A stretch of DNA of 64,000 nucleotides from Bimuria novae-zelandiae CBS 107.79 (GCA_010015655.1 ML976693.1:283622-347621), one strand, 5' to 3'; shown: positions 21,740-33,366, numbered from the stretch's first letter. The notes: generated by a model not told the origin, from the letters alone. Translations and numbers: made by a program.

Positions 21740-23093
21740 ATGGCGACGCTGGGGGCGCACAAGAAGCACAAGGTGACCATCGTGGGGTCCGGCAACTGGT
21801 ACGAATCGCAGGATATGCCATGGGTATTGCTGGCTGACGTTCCCTGAGGGGCACCACCATGTCCAAGCTCGTCGCCGAGAACGTTGTCGCGCACCCGACG
21901 CTCTTCGAAGAGCAGGTGGACGTGTGGGTGTACGAAGAAGAGGTCATGCTCCCCAAAGAATCCCGCCACTACGACCCGGGCTCCGAGCTCGCCACGAAGC
22001 CGCAGAAGCTCTCGGAGCTCTTCAACCAGCTCCACGAGAACGTCAAGTACCTGCCGGGCATCACGCTCCCTCCAAATGTCGTCGCGAACCCCGATCTCGT
22101 CGACTCGTGCAAAAACTCCACCATGCTCGTCTTCGTCCTGCCGCACCAGTTCATCCCGCGCGTATGCGACCAACTGGCGGGCAAAATCGTGACGTATGCG
22201 CGCGCCATATGCTGCACAAAGGGTGTGGACGTCAGTGAGAAGGGCATCAGGCTCATGTCGGAGGCGATTGGCATGCGTCTGAACATCTACTGCGGCGCGC
22301 TGTCTGGCGCAAACATTGCCACAGAGATTGCCCAGGAGAAGTACTCGGAAACCACCGTGTGTTCTCCCGTCATGGCCCGCACATCAAGATCACCCACTAA
22401 CCTGGATTGCAGGTCGCGTACGACCCGCCGCCCATGGATTCGCGCGCACCAACACCCAAGGGTTCACCCATGTCTTCGCAAGTGGACCTGATCTCCCCCT
22501 CCAAATCCGTCATTAGTGAACGCTCCGCGCGGCTCACTGCGCTGCCCAACGAATATCCCCCGCTGTCACATGAGAACGTCCGGAAACTGTTCCACCGTCC
22601 CTACTTCCACGTTCGCATCGTCGACGATGTAGCCGGCGTCTCACTGGGCGGCGCACTGAAAAACATCATCGCTCTCGCTGCCGGCTTCGTCGACGGTCTC
22701 GGCTGGGGTGACAACGCGAAAGCAGCCGTCATGCGCGTGGGCATCCTTGAAATGGTTCGCTTTGGCAAAGAGTTCTTCCCCGACAGCGTACAGACCTCAA
22801 CCTTCACCGAGGAGTCCTGCGGCGTCGCCGACGTCGTGACCTCTTGCATGGGCGGCCGAAACTTCCGCTGTGCAAAGATGGCCATCGAGAGGGGCGAGTC
22901 CATCTTTGAGATTGAGCAGAAAGTGCTCAATGGACAGAAACTGCAGGGCACCAGCACCGCGTACGAAGTCAACTCTTTCCTGAGGCAGCAGGGGCTCGAG
23001 GCCGAGTTTCCGCTTTTCACGGCCGTGTACAACATTTTGGAGGGCAAAGCGAAGCCAGAGGATATCCCAGAGCTGATTGAGCCAAAGCATTAG
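21740..23093 (+). CDS. GPD1: Glycerol-3-phosphate dehydrogenase (NAD+), cytosolic
   Basis: 415 residues from exons 21740-21798, 21849-22356 and 22413-23093. It reduces dihydroxyacetone phosphate to glycerol-3-phosphate with NADH, feeding glycerol (osmolyte) and phospholipid synthesis. The NAD-binding start [10 protein letters not shown] is split by intron 1 (50 bp). The C-terminal domain shows [18 protein letters not shown] with the catalytic Lys, and later [11 protein letters not shown]. Intron 2 (56 bp) uses GTGTGT and restores SETTVAYDPP. A Ser/Pro-rich loop ([14 protein letters not shown]) before the conserved HRPYF segment is normal in filamentous fungi. The gene lies intact directly beside the RIP-damaged island. 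Confidence 0.95.
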
Positions 23094-24224
23094 GAGAGTT
23101 GGCATGATGACACGGCCGATATTATGAAGTGGTGGATCGAAGAAAGCAAGAGGACGGTGCTGGAGAGAGGGGATACCACGACAATCGCTGCCGTGGCGTG
23201 CGATGGGCTGGATGTGCAGGGCTTGTGAAGGATACATGCACAGTCCTCGCCATGGTGAAATTCAGAGAGATGGGCTTAATACTGAAGTTGAACGACTAGT
23301 GAATACCCATTAGTAGACATGACTAGCTCAATGCTTCTATAGATTACATTACATCAAAGGCCGGACGTATATGCAAAACCTCATACCACCCTAAGTAAAG
23401 CAACGCAACAGCAACTCGTACGCATACGCATTAGAGCCATTACCAGGGGCTTAAAGACAATGCATATTTAGGGAAGAAGTCTTGCACTGCCCACCACCTA
23501 GTTGTACGTTTAAGAACGTGGAAAAGTCTAGTCTTTTCATGGGCCGCTCGACCGAGCACACACGATCAGACACCAATGTACACATCTGTGACACAGGGAA
23601 CGAAAACCACAAGGGTACTTATAGAATCACCCTCATTTCGGCTCTGCCCCCACAGCCGTCTCGTACCCCTTGGAAGCGGGTGGTTTTGCAGGACTCTGGC
23701 ATATCCATCAAAACAACAGACCAAAACGACCTGTTCCTCAGTGCTGGGAGATGAGAGTCCATTGAGGAAAATCTGACCCCACCGTTGGCGGTGAATAGAA
23801 CCGTCACTCAGGAAACAGTCGAGAGCTGAACGCAACCTCAGCTCGGCGCGTGCGAACTCGGTGCCGTAGCGTATTCCACAAAAAGTATGTCACAGTCCAA
23901 TGTCGAGCCATATAACGCATTTACGATATTGGTTGGACTTTATGGCACTTACTGTGCCCGGTCTAGTTTTTGTGCCGTTCATGGCCCATGTGTATGGATG
24001 GTACGACCGCCACGAGGCCCCGAGTACGTACTCCACCACCATTTTGCGCCAGTATGCAACAATTATAGGTCTCTTTCTGAATGGAGTATGGTGACTATAA
24101 TGTCTCACCAAATGCCCTGATCTTTCCCGGTGTCCGTCCCAACGTATAAGTCACACTTCCCTCTCCTCACCCACATCACCCGATCTCGTATATTTCCCCT
24201 CTTACTCCCCGCATACACCCCACG
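23094..24224. other. Intergenic region, no gene seen
   Basis: About 1.1 kb with only short overlapping frames on both strands. The last 100 bases are C/T-rich and lead into the endoglucanase start codon. Confidence 0.55.
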
Positions 24225-25015
24225 ATGAAGTCTCCCATTCCCTTACTCCTCCCCCTCCTCTTCGCAACACTCCACACTACCCTCGCCGCCTCCGGTGTAA
24301 CAACCCGCTACTGGGACTGCTGCAAGCCGTCCTGTGCCTGGCCCGGCAAAGCACAAGTCTCTTCTCCCGTCCGAACATGCACGTCTCCCTGCCGTGTCTT
24401 TCGTACCTCTCTAACCCCCGCACAGGCAACAAGCAAGACCTCTGGCCGCAACCCTTCGCGCCAAACGCACCCTCCGCGTGCGGCGGCGGCGACGCATACA
24501 CGTGCAGTAACAACGCCCCCTGGGCCGTAAACGATAACCTAGCGTATGGGTTTGCAGCTGCGAAGCTTGCTGGGAAGGGGGAGTGGGATACGTGTTGTGC
24601 TTGCTATGAGTACCTCAAATATACAGTGCACTCTACTAACCGCACCCGTCGTACTAGACTAACCTTCACCTCACCCCCCCTCACCAACAAAAAAATGGTC
24701 GTCCAAGTCACCAACACCGGGGGGGATCTCGGCACCGGCGCCCCTAACCACTTCGACCTGGCCATCCCCGGCGGCGGCGTCGGTGCGTTCCCCGAGGGCT
24801 GCGCGAAGCAGTTCGACGGCGCGTGGATGGGGAACCAGTACGGTGGGTACACGGCGCGCGACCAGTGCTATATCCTGCCTGCCGGGGGGTTTAGAGACGC
24901 GTGCTTCTTCCGCTTTGACTGGTTTAGGAATGCGGATAATCCGGCGGTTGAGTGGAGGGAGGTGGGGTGTCCGCAGGCGATGATTGATCGGACGGGGTGT
25001 GGGAGGTGGGGTTGA
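24225..25015 (+). CDS. Secreted GH45 endo-beta-1,4-glucanase
   Basis: 231 residues from exons 24225-24378, 24426-24609 and 24658-25015. It is predicted to hydrolyse internal cellulose bonds by inversion outside the cell. The signal peptide ([20 protein letters not shown], ending near Ala21) is followed by the GH45 signature [12 protein letters not shown] with the catalytic base Asp. Later come [12 protein letters not shown] and [13 protein letters not shown], with the second catalytic Asp. Cysteines follow the family. There is no CBM1 or linker, so it is a bare catalytic module. Intron 1 (24379-24425) only keeps frame and the VRTC cysteine if its donor is GC (ACAT/GCACGT). Intron 2 is GT-AG. 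Confidence 0.93.
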
Positions 25016-25305
25016 GCGTCCAAGGAACCTGGAATATGCGAAGGGGTTATATGAAAAACATGTTAGTTGAGAGGTTACGCAAGGTGTAGAACAACGAGGT
25101 ATTCAAATACTGCAAAACACTACTGGTCCTGGGATCAAACAGGCTCAAATCACCGCTTGAAAATCCCCCAACGACCTGGGCCGTCCGATCAACATGCTTC
25201 TTCCAGTTGCACTGAACAATCTGCAAGTACACCACCCTTTCCCCAGCCACTCTCAGCGCAAAGCATCATGTCCTGAAGCACGCTTGACGTCGCGGAAACC
25301 CCCTC

Positions 25306-26719
25306 CTACATCCTCTCCAGTTGTTCGTGATTTGCTAGCACAGTGACATCCTCACCCATTGTTGAGTTGTTCCCGCGGACGCCCATCACTTGCCTGACGA
25401 TATCTTCGCTCTCAGCAGAGTTCGATACCGACGGGGTGTGTGATGCGTCGCGTACTCCCGGCGGGCCATGTGTACTTTCCCAAATCGTGGTAAATACATA
25501 GTCGGGTACATGCACAACCTCCCTACTCTCATCGACCAAACGCGCCCTCTCCTCGTCGCTCTCAAATAACACCGCTCGGCGCAGCACTGGGTCGGGCTCT
25601 CTGGACGGTGAGGAAGGCCGTCTCGTCCACGATGCCATGGTCAACGTCGTGGGTCGCCCTACAGATCCTCTGTCACTGATCTCGGCGCCGCTGTAGTACC
25701 CAACGTGCGTTGCATCGATAGAGAAATACGGCGGCCTGTCTGAGCTTAGAGGCTCCCATTCGTGCTCCTGATGCGTATTTCTGTGCAACTCTGTCATGAG
25801 TAATTCTTGCGTCACCCAAAGGTCGATCGTCAGCGCAGTGATGGGGTACAGACTCCTCATTCATGATCAAGCTTGAGAAGTCATGAAAGAACTGACGCAA
25901 GCGGTCGTGCAGCATGCAAGCGAGGCCGAGCACGCTGATGGTGGTGGCTTGATGCACTTGCGCGAGGCGGTACAGGAGCGCGTAGACGTGTGGGAGTGCA
26001 GGGTTGAACAGCTCGACCACGTGCGATGGATACTGTCCAGAGTCCGTGGGCGGTTCACGCCTGCCCAATCGCTGGGCGAGGCGTCTGAAAGCTGGTGCTT
26101 GCTCGTCGCTTAGCAAACCGCTTGCGTTTGGAACGCGTGTCCGCCGCGGCTCGATCCGAGTTTGCCATAACCCCGCCCGGTGGAGGATGACTCGGATGAT
26201 GAGAGTATCTAGACGTCGTACCATGAAGGCGGCATTCACCATCACCACGTCGTTCTCGTTGGCGTTGCGATAGCGTCGGAGGAGTTCGCGGATAGACATA
26301 CGCTCTATGGTTCGCACTCCGCGGATATACTTGTTTATGTCGTTTTCGTGAGCTCGAGCTGTAGGGTCACGGCTTGGTCTGAATATTTCCTCACGGTCGA
26401 GTGGGCAGGTTCGTCCGCCTCCTTCGGCCAAGTGTATTATACAAGCGCTGCCTACCACGTGACCTGATGCGCATGGTAAGCACACAGGAAGATCCAGACC
26501 AGCGTGGGAACTCCGACATTGGAACGGTAAAGCTTGGAAGGCGAGAAATCTTTGGTGACCAGGAATTTGGCTACTGAACTCCGCCACCGATGTGGAGTAC
26601 GATATACGACATATTGGACATTCTTCATCCACACCGAGACTGTCGATGTACAGGTAGCGTAGCTGGCTGATGAGAGAGCCAGAAACAGAAATGTCGCTGT
26701 CTATGTCGATGTAAGACAT
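25306..26719 (-). CDS. RING-like zinc-finger protein, function unknown
   Basis: About 446 residues if one 73-bp intron (25781-25853, GTCTGT...TTGCACAG) is removed. The intron joins two overlapping frames and keeps phase, but its borders are inferred. Residues 34-37 give CPIC. Further along come FQCRSSH, CLPCASGHVVG and CPLDREEIF, a RING/U-box-like ligand series with a long first loop. The rest is helical, Arg-rich and lacks known domains; the C-terminal third is charged and probably disordered. Such proteins often act as ubiquitin ligases, but that is only suggested here. ATG at 26719 is preferred over an upstream GTG. Confidence 0.6.
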
Positions 26720-27060
26720 GTTGGCGTATTGTTCCACGAGTTGGATTGGCTTTTTTATTTTTATTTTTTTTCAGTGGAGTGTTTGCCTGCTTGATATATA
26801 CCAAAGCCAGCCGAAGATGATGTTCGCGTTCATGGTACTGCAACGTCAATGTCCAAGGACCAGGACGGAGCTCGACGCGTGTCGCATGTCGCATGTCTCG
26901 TGTGATGTGCATGAGTGACGCAAGTAGAAGGACGCTCGTAGACCACCAGGTGAGTGAATGTATGTTATGCGCGCTCTATCAACCCCCGCTGCCAATCGCC
27001 AGCCTCAAGGATGCGCACACGCGACGCATCGCGGCGCACCAGCGACTTCACTCCAACCCC
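26720..27060. other. Short intergenic stretch
   Basis: Upstream of the RING-like gene and downstream of the small membrane-protein gene. It contains a T-rich run (TTTTTTATTTTTATTTTTTTT, 26750-26770). No gene is seen. Confidence 0.5.
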
Positions 27061-27363
27061 CTAGGGCCGACTGGGTGAATGTCCGGCGACAGGCCCCTTC
27101 GGCTGGCCCTCTCCCTTGCGCTGATCGACAATCTTCTTGAACATGAAACTTCCTGCCGCGAAAATGAACACAATCGGCCAGACCTTGAGAGGCGACTTAG
27201 ACGGCGGCGACGTCGTATGCGAGGGCGGTTCGTTGGGGCCCGTTGGCTCGCCGGGCTGGCGGAGGCGGGAGGAGAGCGTCGATGTGGTGGTGAAGTTGCG
27301 CGTCTTAGGCGCGACGAGCGCACCGTTGCGTAGAAAGACGGAGCGGTTTGGGAGAGGCATCAT
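27061..27363 (-). CDS. Small single-pass membrane protein, probably mitochondrial
   Basis: 100 residues without intron from tandem ATGs at 27363 and 27360. The N-terminal 40 residues are rich in Arg, Ser and Thr without acids (RSVFLRNG, TRNFTTTSTLSSRLRQ), like a mitochondrial presequence. A Pro/Ser linker is followed by one hydrophobic helix (PLKVWPIVFIFAAGSFMFKK) and a basic tail. Size and plan resemble small inner-membrane or respiratory assembly proteins, but I recognise no family. Confidence 0.55.
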   Translation of the reverse strand: MMPLPNRSVFLRNGALVAPKTRNFTTTSTLSSRLRQPGEPTGPNEPPSHTTSPPSKSPLKVWPIVFIFAAGSFMFKKIVDQRKGEGQPKGPVAGHSPSRP

Positions 27364-27675
27364 GGGGCGTCGTTGTGGCACAGGTGGGAACAACTTCGAG
27401 CAACATTCGAAAGTTTTGGGGTTGGATGCTTAGTCATGACATGTGCTCATGCGCCCAGCTATCCAGTGATCACGCATCCATCGCCACGCTTCGAGTATGT
27501 GCATCGTCGTTGAACGTCTGATTATTTGCCCCCGTAGTAGCAGACTGAAATACACAGTACCATCTAATAAAACCCAGATAGTACATCAAACATGTTGTGC
27601 AATAAGGGAAACCCACGCTAAATCATACACAGATCCAACCCCAACTCGAGCACGTTCCACACACCGTTCCCCTAC
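27364..27675. other. Short intergenic stretch
   Basis: Lies between the 5' end of the small membrane-protein gene and the 3' end of the regulator gene. Nothing recognisable is present. Confidence 0.5.
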
Positions 27676-30281
27676 CTATCCGAAGCCCACGAAACCCTGC
27701 TGCGCAAACTGGTCCACATTGACCGTGTTAATATTGCTGGTGCCGCCGTCCCCTCCGTCGTTCAGGAACCAACTCCAGTCTTGGTCAATGTCCATGGGCA
27801 TGTTTTGCCATGAAAAGTTGTTGGTCGGCAGCGGGAAATTGTTGAGCGAGTCGTCGTTAATCTGCGTCCCCGTCGCCGTGCCGGCTGTCGACTGTGAATC
27901 GAGCGCATTCCCCCAGTTGTAGAACCCATCGTAGGATATGAACGGATCGGTGAAGGTCGAGGCCGTGGACGTCTGTGGCGATGGCGTGAGTAGGTTTGAA
28001 TTGCTTGGCGTGGATTGGCTCAAGAAGTCCGAGGTGGAGGACGTTATTTCTGAGCCGGGCGTGAATTGCGTCTTCACTCCCGTCTTGTTTGCCGTGGTGC
28101 TAGATGGGCTACTGCTAGGAGCTCCGACACGCGTCGATTTGCATTGTTTCTCCAAATCGCCTTGCGCCACTAGCCTGCCACCCCGCCTAATATGAAGCGT
28201 CCCAAAGTACGGGATCACGAACTCGGTCGTCGAACCATCATCCGACTCAGGATTACTGCTGGGCTGGCCAATCTCTGCCTTGTAATTGTTCAACATCTTT
28301 TCAAGCACTTGTGCAGATTGCAAAGCAACTTTTCCACCCTTCTCAGAGGACGCTCGTCTAAAGATGTCAATACTAATTTCGATGAGACGAACGTCTTCTT
28401 CGCGCACCGCCGGCGAGATAGGAGTATTTGTTAATCCATAGTTGAAGAGACCGAGAACGATGAGTATGGCAGCAGTGAAACCGACGAAGTCGACCGCTTT
28501 ACATTCATAAAGGGGTTGGACTTCTCCCGTCCTCAAAGCCTGGTACAACTTGAGGACTTCCCGAGAGCCGCTTACGCAGGCGGTGCGGCTGTATGTGAAG
28601 CGGGAATTGACGGCAGACTTGAGCATAAAGGGCAGGTGGAGGTACACCCGTATTTGGTGGTATACCATCTGCGCCATGAGACGCTCACGAAGTTCAGCCG
28701 CGTTCGTTTCAATGTCGGCGAGGAGTTCCGAGTACTCGAGCCATGCTGGGTCCAATTGTTTGTACAAGTCTTCGAGCTCTTGGTCGAGCTGGAGCGCCCA
28801 CGCGAATGACTGCTCCGCGATGCCTTGGTTGCGGTCGATGACCTTGCCTGCGAGGATCGCGACTTTATTGATAAAGATTAATGGTGCCATATAGGGACCG
28901 TTGGGAATATCAGGGAGCGTGAGGTCGCAGTGGGTATCTGATATGCCGTAGGGAAGGCCGAGTAGCAGTGAGAGGAAGCGATCGCCATGATAGAGAGCCC
29001 ACCAGATAGACTCATGGGCGGAGGAGGTGGTGCGTTTGCGATGGAGGCCCTACCCGACGTCAGTCCTGTTCGTGAAAAATGTATTTTGGGTCTCTCTGGA
29101 GCATGATACCTACCATCAGTTGCGTGTACATGAGGCCTTTACGGTAAGCGAGCCATGCTCGACGTGGTTGGCCGACGTCTGCGTACCACTTCGACTTCAA
29201 GATCAGGCACTCCATGCCCTCCAAGGTTGCTGCGTATTCATCGTCGGCAAGCACCCATCGATCGACAACTTCGATATACCTCTCAACTTCCTTCTCGTCG
29301 TCCGAACAGATGCCGACGGCAAGCACAACCGTACCCATTGCGCCAATATTACTTGATGCCAAAGCTTTAGAAGTAAATTGATGCAGCGTTTCATCGCTCG
29401 CAGACGTCCCACTGCACTTCCGTCGCCATGTCTGCCACCACTCACTGTTGGTAGTGATAATCTTGTTGAGTCGTTCGTTGGAAGGGAGCATGGTGAGCAG
29501 CGCTTGCTTGGTGCGCTCTTTCTTCGCCTGCTGGCCGAAGGAGGTTTCGTTTTCCATTACATCACCCGAATTGGTGTAGCTCAGGGTGTAGCGCTCACCC
29601 GAGCCGGACGTGGTATTGGTGTCCCTGTGCCGTGGCTCCATACGCGCTTTGATGCGCTCTTCCGCGTCATTCAGAGCGTCTTCGAAGATAGACAGGATGG
29701 GAACATGATGTCCCCTATCAGAGGGTGCTCGTTGCACATCACGAAGCACATTGATAGCTGAGGAAGCCCCCGACGAGAGAGGCGTGGGCGAGAAGGCGTC
29801 CTTCGTGATGACATTGGGAGACTTCGACAGTGAATTTGAGAGAGATACCGAATCCGATGTACTCCTTTCGGTCTTCTCTTCAAGAAGAGAATCAACAAGG
29901 GCTTCTAGTCGCGACACCCGCTCGCGAAGGTTCTTCCTGTGGTCGACGACAACCTCTGGATCGGCGTGCTCTTGATCGATGCAGCGGCTGCCGCGCGCGA
30001 AGCATTCAGAACAGACATTAGGGTTGTCCGGTGGGAAGATGCATCTGATCTTGCGGCGACGGCCTATCCATTGTTAGAAGAGTGAAACAAGTGTAGACGA
30101 GGGAAGACGGTGGGCTTGGACGTTACCCAGAGTGCGGGATGCATGAGTAAAGGCACATGACGGAAGGACAGGAAGGCAACGTAAGGTAACAGTGATACTG
30201 AATGGGCAACATACACTCGAAACAACTATGGGTACCCTTCCTCATCTTCTTCCTCGTAGGCAAGCTCTCCTCCTTTGGCAT
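27676..30281 (-). CDS. Zn2Cys6 fungal transcription factor
   Basis: 796 residues from exons 30215-30281, 29114-30063 and 27676-29049. The binuclear zinc cluster is completed only by splicing the 67-nt first exon to exon 2 across a 151-bp intron. The joined motif is C-x2-C-x6-C-x9-C-x2-C-x6-C, starting SCFECRRRKIRC. A heptad-like stretch (RKNLRERVSRLEALVDSLLE) follows as the likely dimerisation helix. The middle has a fungal_trans-like segment (SIWWALYHGDRFLSLLLGLP) around residues 340-360. The C-terminus is Ser/Thr/Asn-rich with acidic Trp-containing patches, suitable as an activation domain. The second intron (29050-29113) is 64 bp. Targets are unknown. Confidence 0.88.
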
Positions 30282-31297
30282 GTTGAAAGCGCACTTTTGT
30301 CTTACACAATACTAGTAACCAGCCCGAGTTGGCCGGCCCTGGCCCTAGCACTTCACGACGTCCGTCCGGAGGGGTCCGTACACACGGTGCCCTCACCTTC
30401 GATCGACGATATAAAAGATGACCAGCTCGCGCTCAAGGTGGGCCGTACGGTCCGGAGCACAGAAAGGCAAGTGGGATTGGCGAAAATGTGTTAGGTGAGC
30501 GCGAAACACGGGAGGTACGTTGGGTTCTTTCGATCCGCCGCTTTTCGTCCACGCTGACACCTGACTAAGCCATTCTTTGGAAGAACCTAAGAAGCGAAAA
30601 GAAAAGTTGGCTTGACCTCGGGTATGTCAGCAATCATATATGTTCCTCAGCTCAGGCAGCAGTTTGAACGCGTCGTCCGCTCTGTACAAAGCGTGCAGGC
30701 ATAAAAGTCCCAATTGGGGGAAGGTTGCGCAGCTGAAAAGCCACTGGTGGATGTGTGCAGGGATGAAGAAGGGGCCAAGCTTAACGAGAGGCTCCGAAGC
30801 CTGTCTTACTCAACACCACCCCCCGATGTTCGTATCTCGGAGTCCCCGCAAAGCACCGGTCGATATACAATGTAAATGAAAATGCTTCCCTTCCTCATGC
30901 TGCCACCTTTGTTCGGCTGGCGGTGGCACGCGGTGGGCTTTCCGAGCCACCGATAGGAGCAGCCCCGACATACCTCACCCTGGTCGCGGATGAGTTGTGG
31001 CCAATATCTTCACGACTAGAGTCCGGGAATATAAGGAACCCGTGCCTTCATGACATGGCTGGACCTAAACCCCAGAGTACGGTATCAAGTTCGTGCGACC
31101 TTCGGCGCTAGAGACCGGCCGCTATGATGTAGCTAACAGTCACGGAATGACGCGCGTGGGGACCTGCACCTCGCATCGGTAGCTCGCACCGACCGTTTTC
31201 CAATTCACTCCGACATATTGAGATTTCACAGCTCTCTGCAAATAAGTGATCTGCGAGTTGCTTCTGCTACGGGTTCAGTTGGTACTACTGAGAAACC
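30282..31297. other. Divergent promoter region
   Basis: About 1 kb between the regulator (minus) and the membrane-protein gene (plus). Short frames only, without domains. It probably holds both promoters. I see no RNA gene. Confidence 0.5.
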
Positions 31298-32181
31298 ATG
31301 GACAAGGCGCCCTATCCGCAACGACACGATCAGCACCACTTCCCACCCAGTCCTCCACCCTCTTTTTCCACAGCGAGAAGGGGGCACAAGAAGCAGAACT
31401 CCAAGAAGGCAAAGGATCCGTTCCTCGAACTGGGCCACCCCGCATCGCACGTAATCGTCGAATCACCTCCGTGTTCTCCAAACGAAGCGACCACGGCAGC
31501 GCAGGAACCTTTGTACAAAAGAGTACGTAACCACACTCAACACCTCCATCATTTGATTCCAGACGCCCAGGTACAAAGTAGGTATAAGTCAGACACTGTA
31601 TTGCTTATCTTAGGGTAACACATAGGTCTAAGATAATACCAAGTTGAACTGTCTTACCCGACCTTGTACTAACACGACTGGGCTTGGTATCTACCGTAAA
31701 AGCCCTACACTAAAGAGTAACGCGTCCCCAGATTATCCTGACTCCCTTTCTCTTCACTTCCTTCCTCATCTCTCTCTTCATTATCGACACGCAAAACGCC
31801 CTCTCGCGCACCGCCAAACGCCCCGGCCTCTTCGGCTTGCTCGATCCCTCGCCCTACCAGGACCCCAATGATTCGCGCTGGGATCGCTACGGCTCAAGCA
31901 CACACGTCAAGCCGCCGGATGCCCTAAATCCCAACTACGATGGGCGGCCAGGGAATGGGAAGAGTGAGGGAAAGGGGAAAAGGCGTTCGTGGCATTTTCA
32001 TAAGAAGATTAGGGAGATGGCGAGGCTGGAGATAAGGGATGCGTTTGAGATGCGGGGGAGAGTCATGGTTGCGATGGCGGCTGTTGTTGCGATGGCGGCT
32101 GTTGTTGCGATGGCGGCTGTTGTTGCGGTGGGGGCTTATGCAGTGTGGTGTGCGGGGACGTGGGTGGTCGGGCTGTTTTGA
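31298..32181 (+). CDS. Two-helix membrane protein with Ala/Val repeat
   Basis: 229 residues from exons 31298-31522, 31563-31577 (15 nt) and 31732-32181. The N-terminus is polar and Pro-rich (HHFPPSPPPSFSTARRG). The 15-nt exon encodes TPRYK and leads to the first helix IILTPFLFTSFLISLFII. A conserved-looking loop (RPGLFGLLDPSPYQDPNDSR) and a basic region follow. The second helix is built largely from an 18-bp tandem repeat (32068-32121) giving MAAVVA units. The 15-nt exon is inferred from splice sites and phase; direct joining of 31522 to 31732 would also stay in frame. No family name is recognised, but the loop looks under selection. Confidence 0.6.
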
Positions 32182-32299
32182 GAAGTGTGTTGCATGGAAG
32201 GCGTGTGGGAACGAGGGACGAGCATATCATGTACGACGAGGACCCAAATTAAGTTAACATGGCCTCGGTATTGCTTGTCCTGTCAGCGGTCTCCCGGGC

Positions 32300-33361
32300 C
32301 TATTTCTTCACTGGAAATTTCTTGCCCGCGCACTCGGCCATGAGTCGCTCTTGCACGCCGACGGCAGCCTGGGCATACGCTACGATATCTTGCTCCTTCG
32401 CGTCTCCGTCTCTCCCTCCGTCAAACACTTCATAGCTAAACCAGCCCCTAAAGCCGGTCCTCAGCACTGCTGTTGCGACGTCCACCACAGGCAGATATCC
32501 TCCGTTGTACGGCAGCGGCCTGAAATTATGACTCCACCTGCCCCTCGGCCGCAGGCCCTGCTCATCCGGTTCCTTGCTCAGCGGCCCGGGCACTTGGTAT
32601 GCGTCACTCACTTGGAGCAGGTATATCTTGTCCTTGGGGATTGTTTTTGCCAGCTCGTCCAGGGAAGCTTGGAAGCGGTGGATGAGCTCTATCTTAGAGA
32701 CGTCCTCCAGGAGGCCGGATTCGGTAGTAGGGTCAGCCCACTCGCCGCCGGCCGTCTGGAACGTGTCCAGGCAGAGACCGATGTTATCCCTATCCACCTC
32801 CTTGACGATGCGCCAGACGTCCTTCCAGTCGGGTGCGTGCGAGCTCCAGCACCAGTTCTCGTAAGCGACCTTGAACCCGTGCTTGCTAAGCATATCACAC
32901 AGCTCCCGTAGGTCTGGCACCACCCTGTCCAGGTCTAGGTCTTGGAGCGGCGTATCTGTGCTGCCTACTTGCAGCATATCTGTGCCAGCGGCCTCCATGA
33001 TGCGGACCCAGCCGCGCGCTCGCTCCCAAGCGTCTTTCCGGCCTTCGGAACCGTCTTTCCAGGCTTCGAAGTTGGCAAAGGGTTGGAGCATCATGATGCC
33101 GAGTTTTCGCTTTGCACATTCCTCTTTGATGGCCGAGGCAACTTTGACGAGCTCGTCGTAGTTTTTAGGGTCGGGCGGGTGGCCGAGCACGGTCTCGCCG
33201 TAGGAGAGGATGTCGGGGAAGGAGAGCTCGATGGCGGAGTATTTGGCGGCCGAGATGGCGTCGAGGCGCTCTAGAAGAGGAGGTGGATTGGAGGGCGTGC
33301 CGAGCGAGCAGGATGCATAGCTTAACGGAAGGGTGGTGAGGGATGCGTAGTCGAGCGCCAT
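32300..33361 (-). CDS. 3-dehydroshikimate dehydratase-like TIM-barrel enzyme
   Basis: 353 residues in one exon. The fold is the xylose-isomerase/AP-endonuclease-2 barrel. Metal-ligand and core motifs in order are IELSFPDI, LQPFANFEAW, VAYENWCWSSHAPDW, GLCLDTFQTAGGEWADP, LLQVSDA, NFRPLPYNGGYLP and WFSYEVFDGG. These match fungal 3-dehydroshikimate dehydratases (QutC/qa-4 type), which turn 3-dehydroshikimate into protocatechuate in quinate use. Related barrels act as sugar isomerases, so substrate is inferred. It lies 2.9 kb from the DAHP synthase gene, with a piggyBac relic between. Its upstream region has three 29-bp repeats. Confidence 0.78.
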   Translation of the reverse strand: MALDYASLTTLPLSYASCSLGTPSNPPPLLERLDAISAAKYSAIELSFPDILSYGETVLGHPPDPKNYDELVKVASAIKEECAKRKLGIMMLQPFANFEAWKDGSEGRKDAWERARGWVRIMEAAGTDMLQVGSTDTPLQDLDLDRVVPDLRELCDMLSKHGFKVAYENWCWSSHAPDWKDVWRIVKEVDRDNIGLCLDTFQTAGGEWADPTTESGLLEDVSKIELIHRFQASLDELAKTIPKDKIYLLQVSDAYQVPGPLSKEPDEQGLRPRGRWSHNFRPLPYNGGYLPVVDVATAVLRTGFRGWFSYEVFDGGRDGDAKEQDIVAYAQAAVGVQERLMAECAGKKFPVKK

Positions 33362-33366
33362 AGTAC

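Noticed and set aside
21517..22173. 218-codon minus-strand frame
   Set aside because: It is antisense to the glycerol-3-phosphate dehydrogenase exons; its codon pattern is the complement of a real gene.
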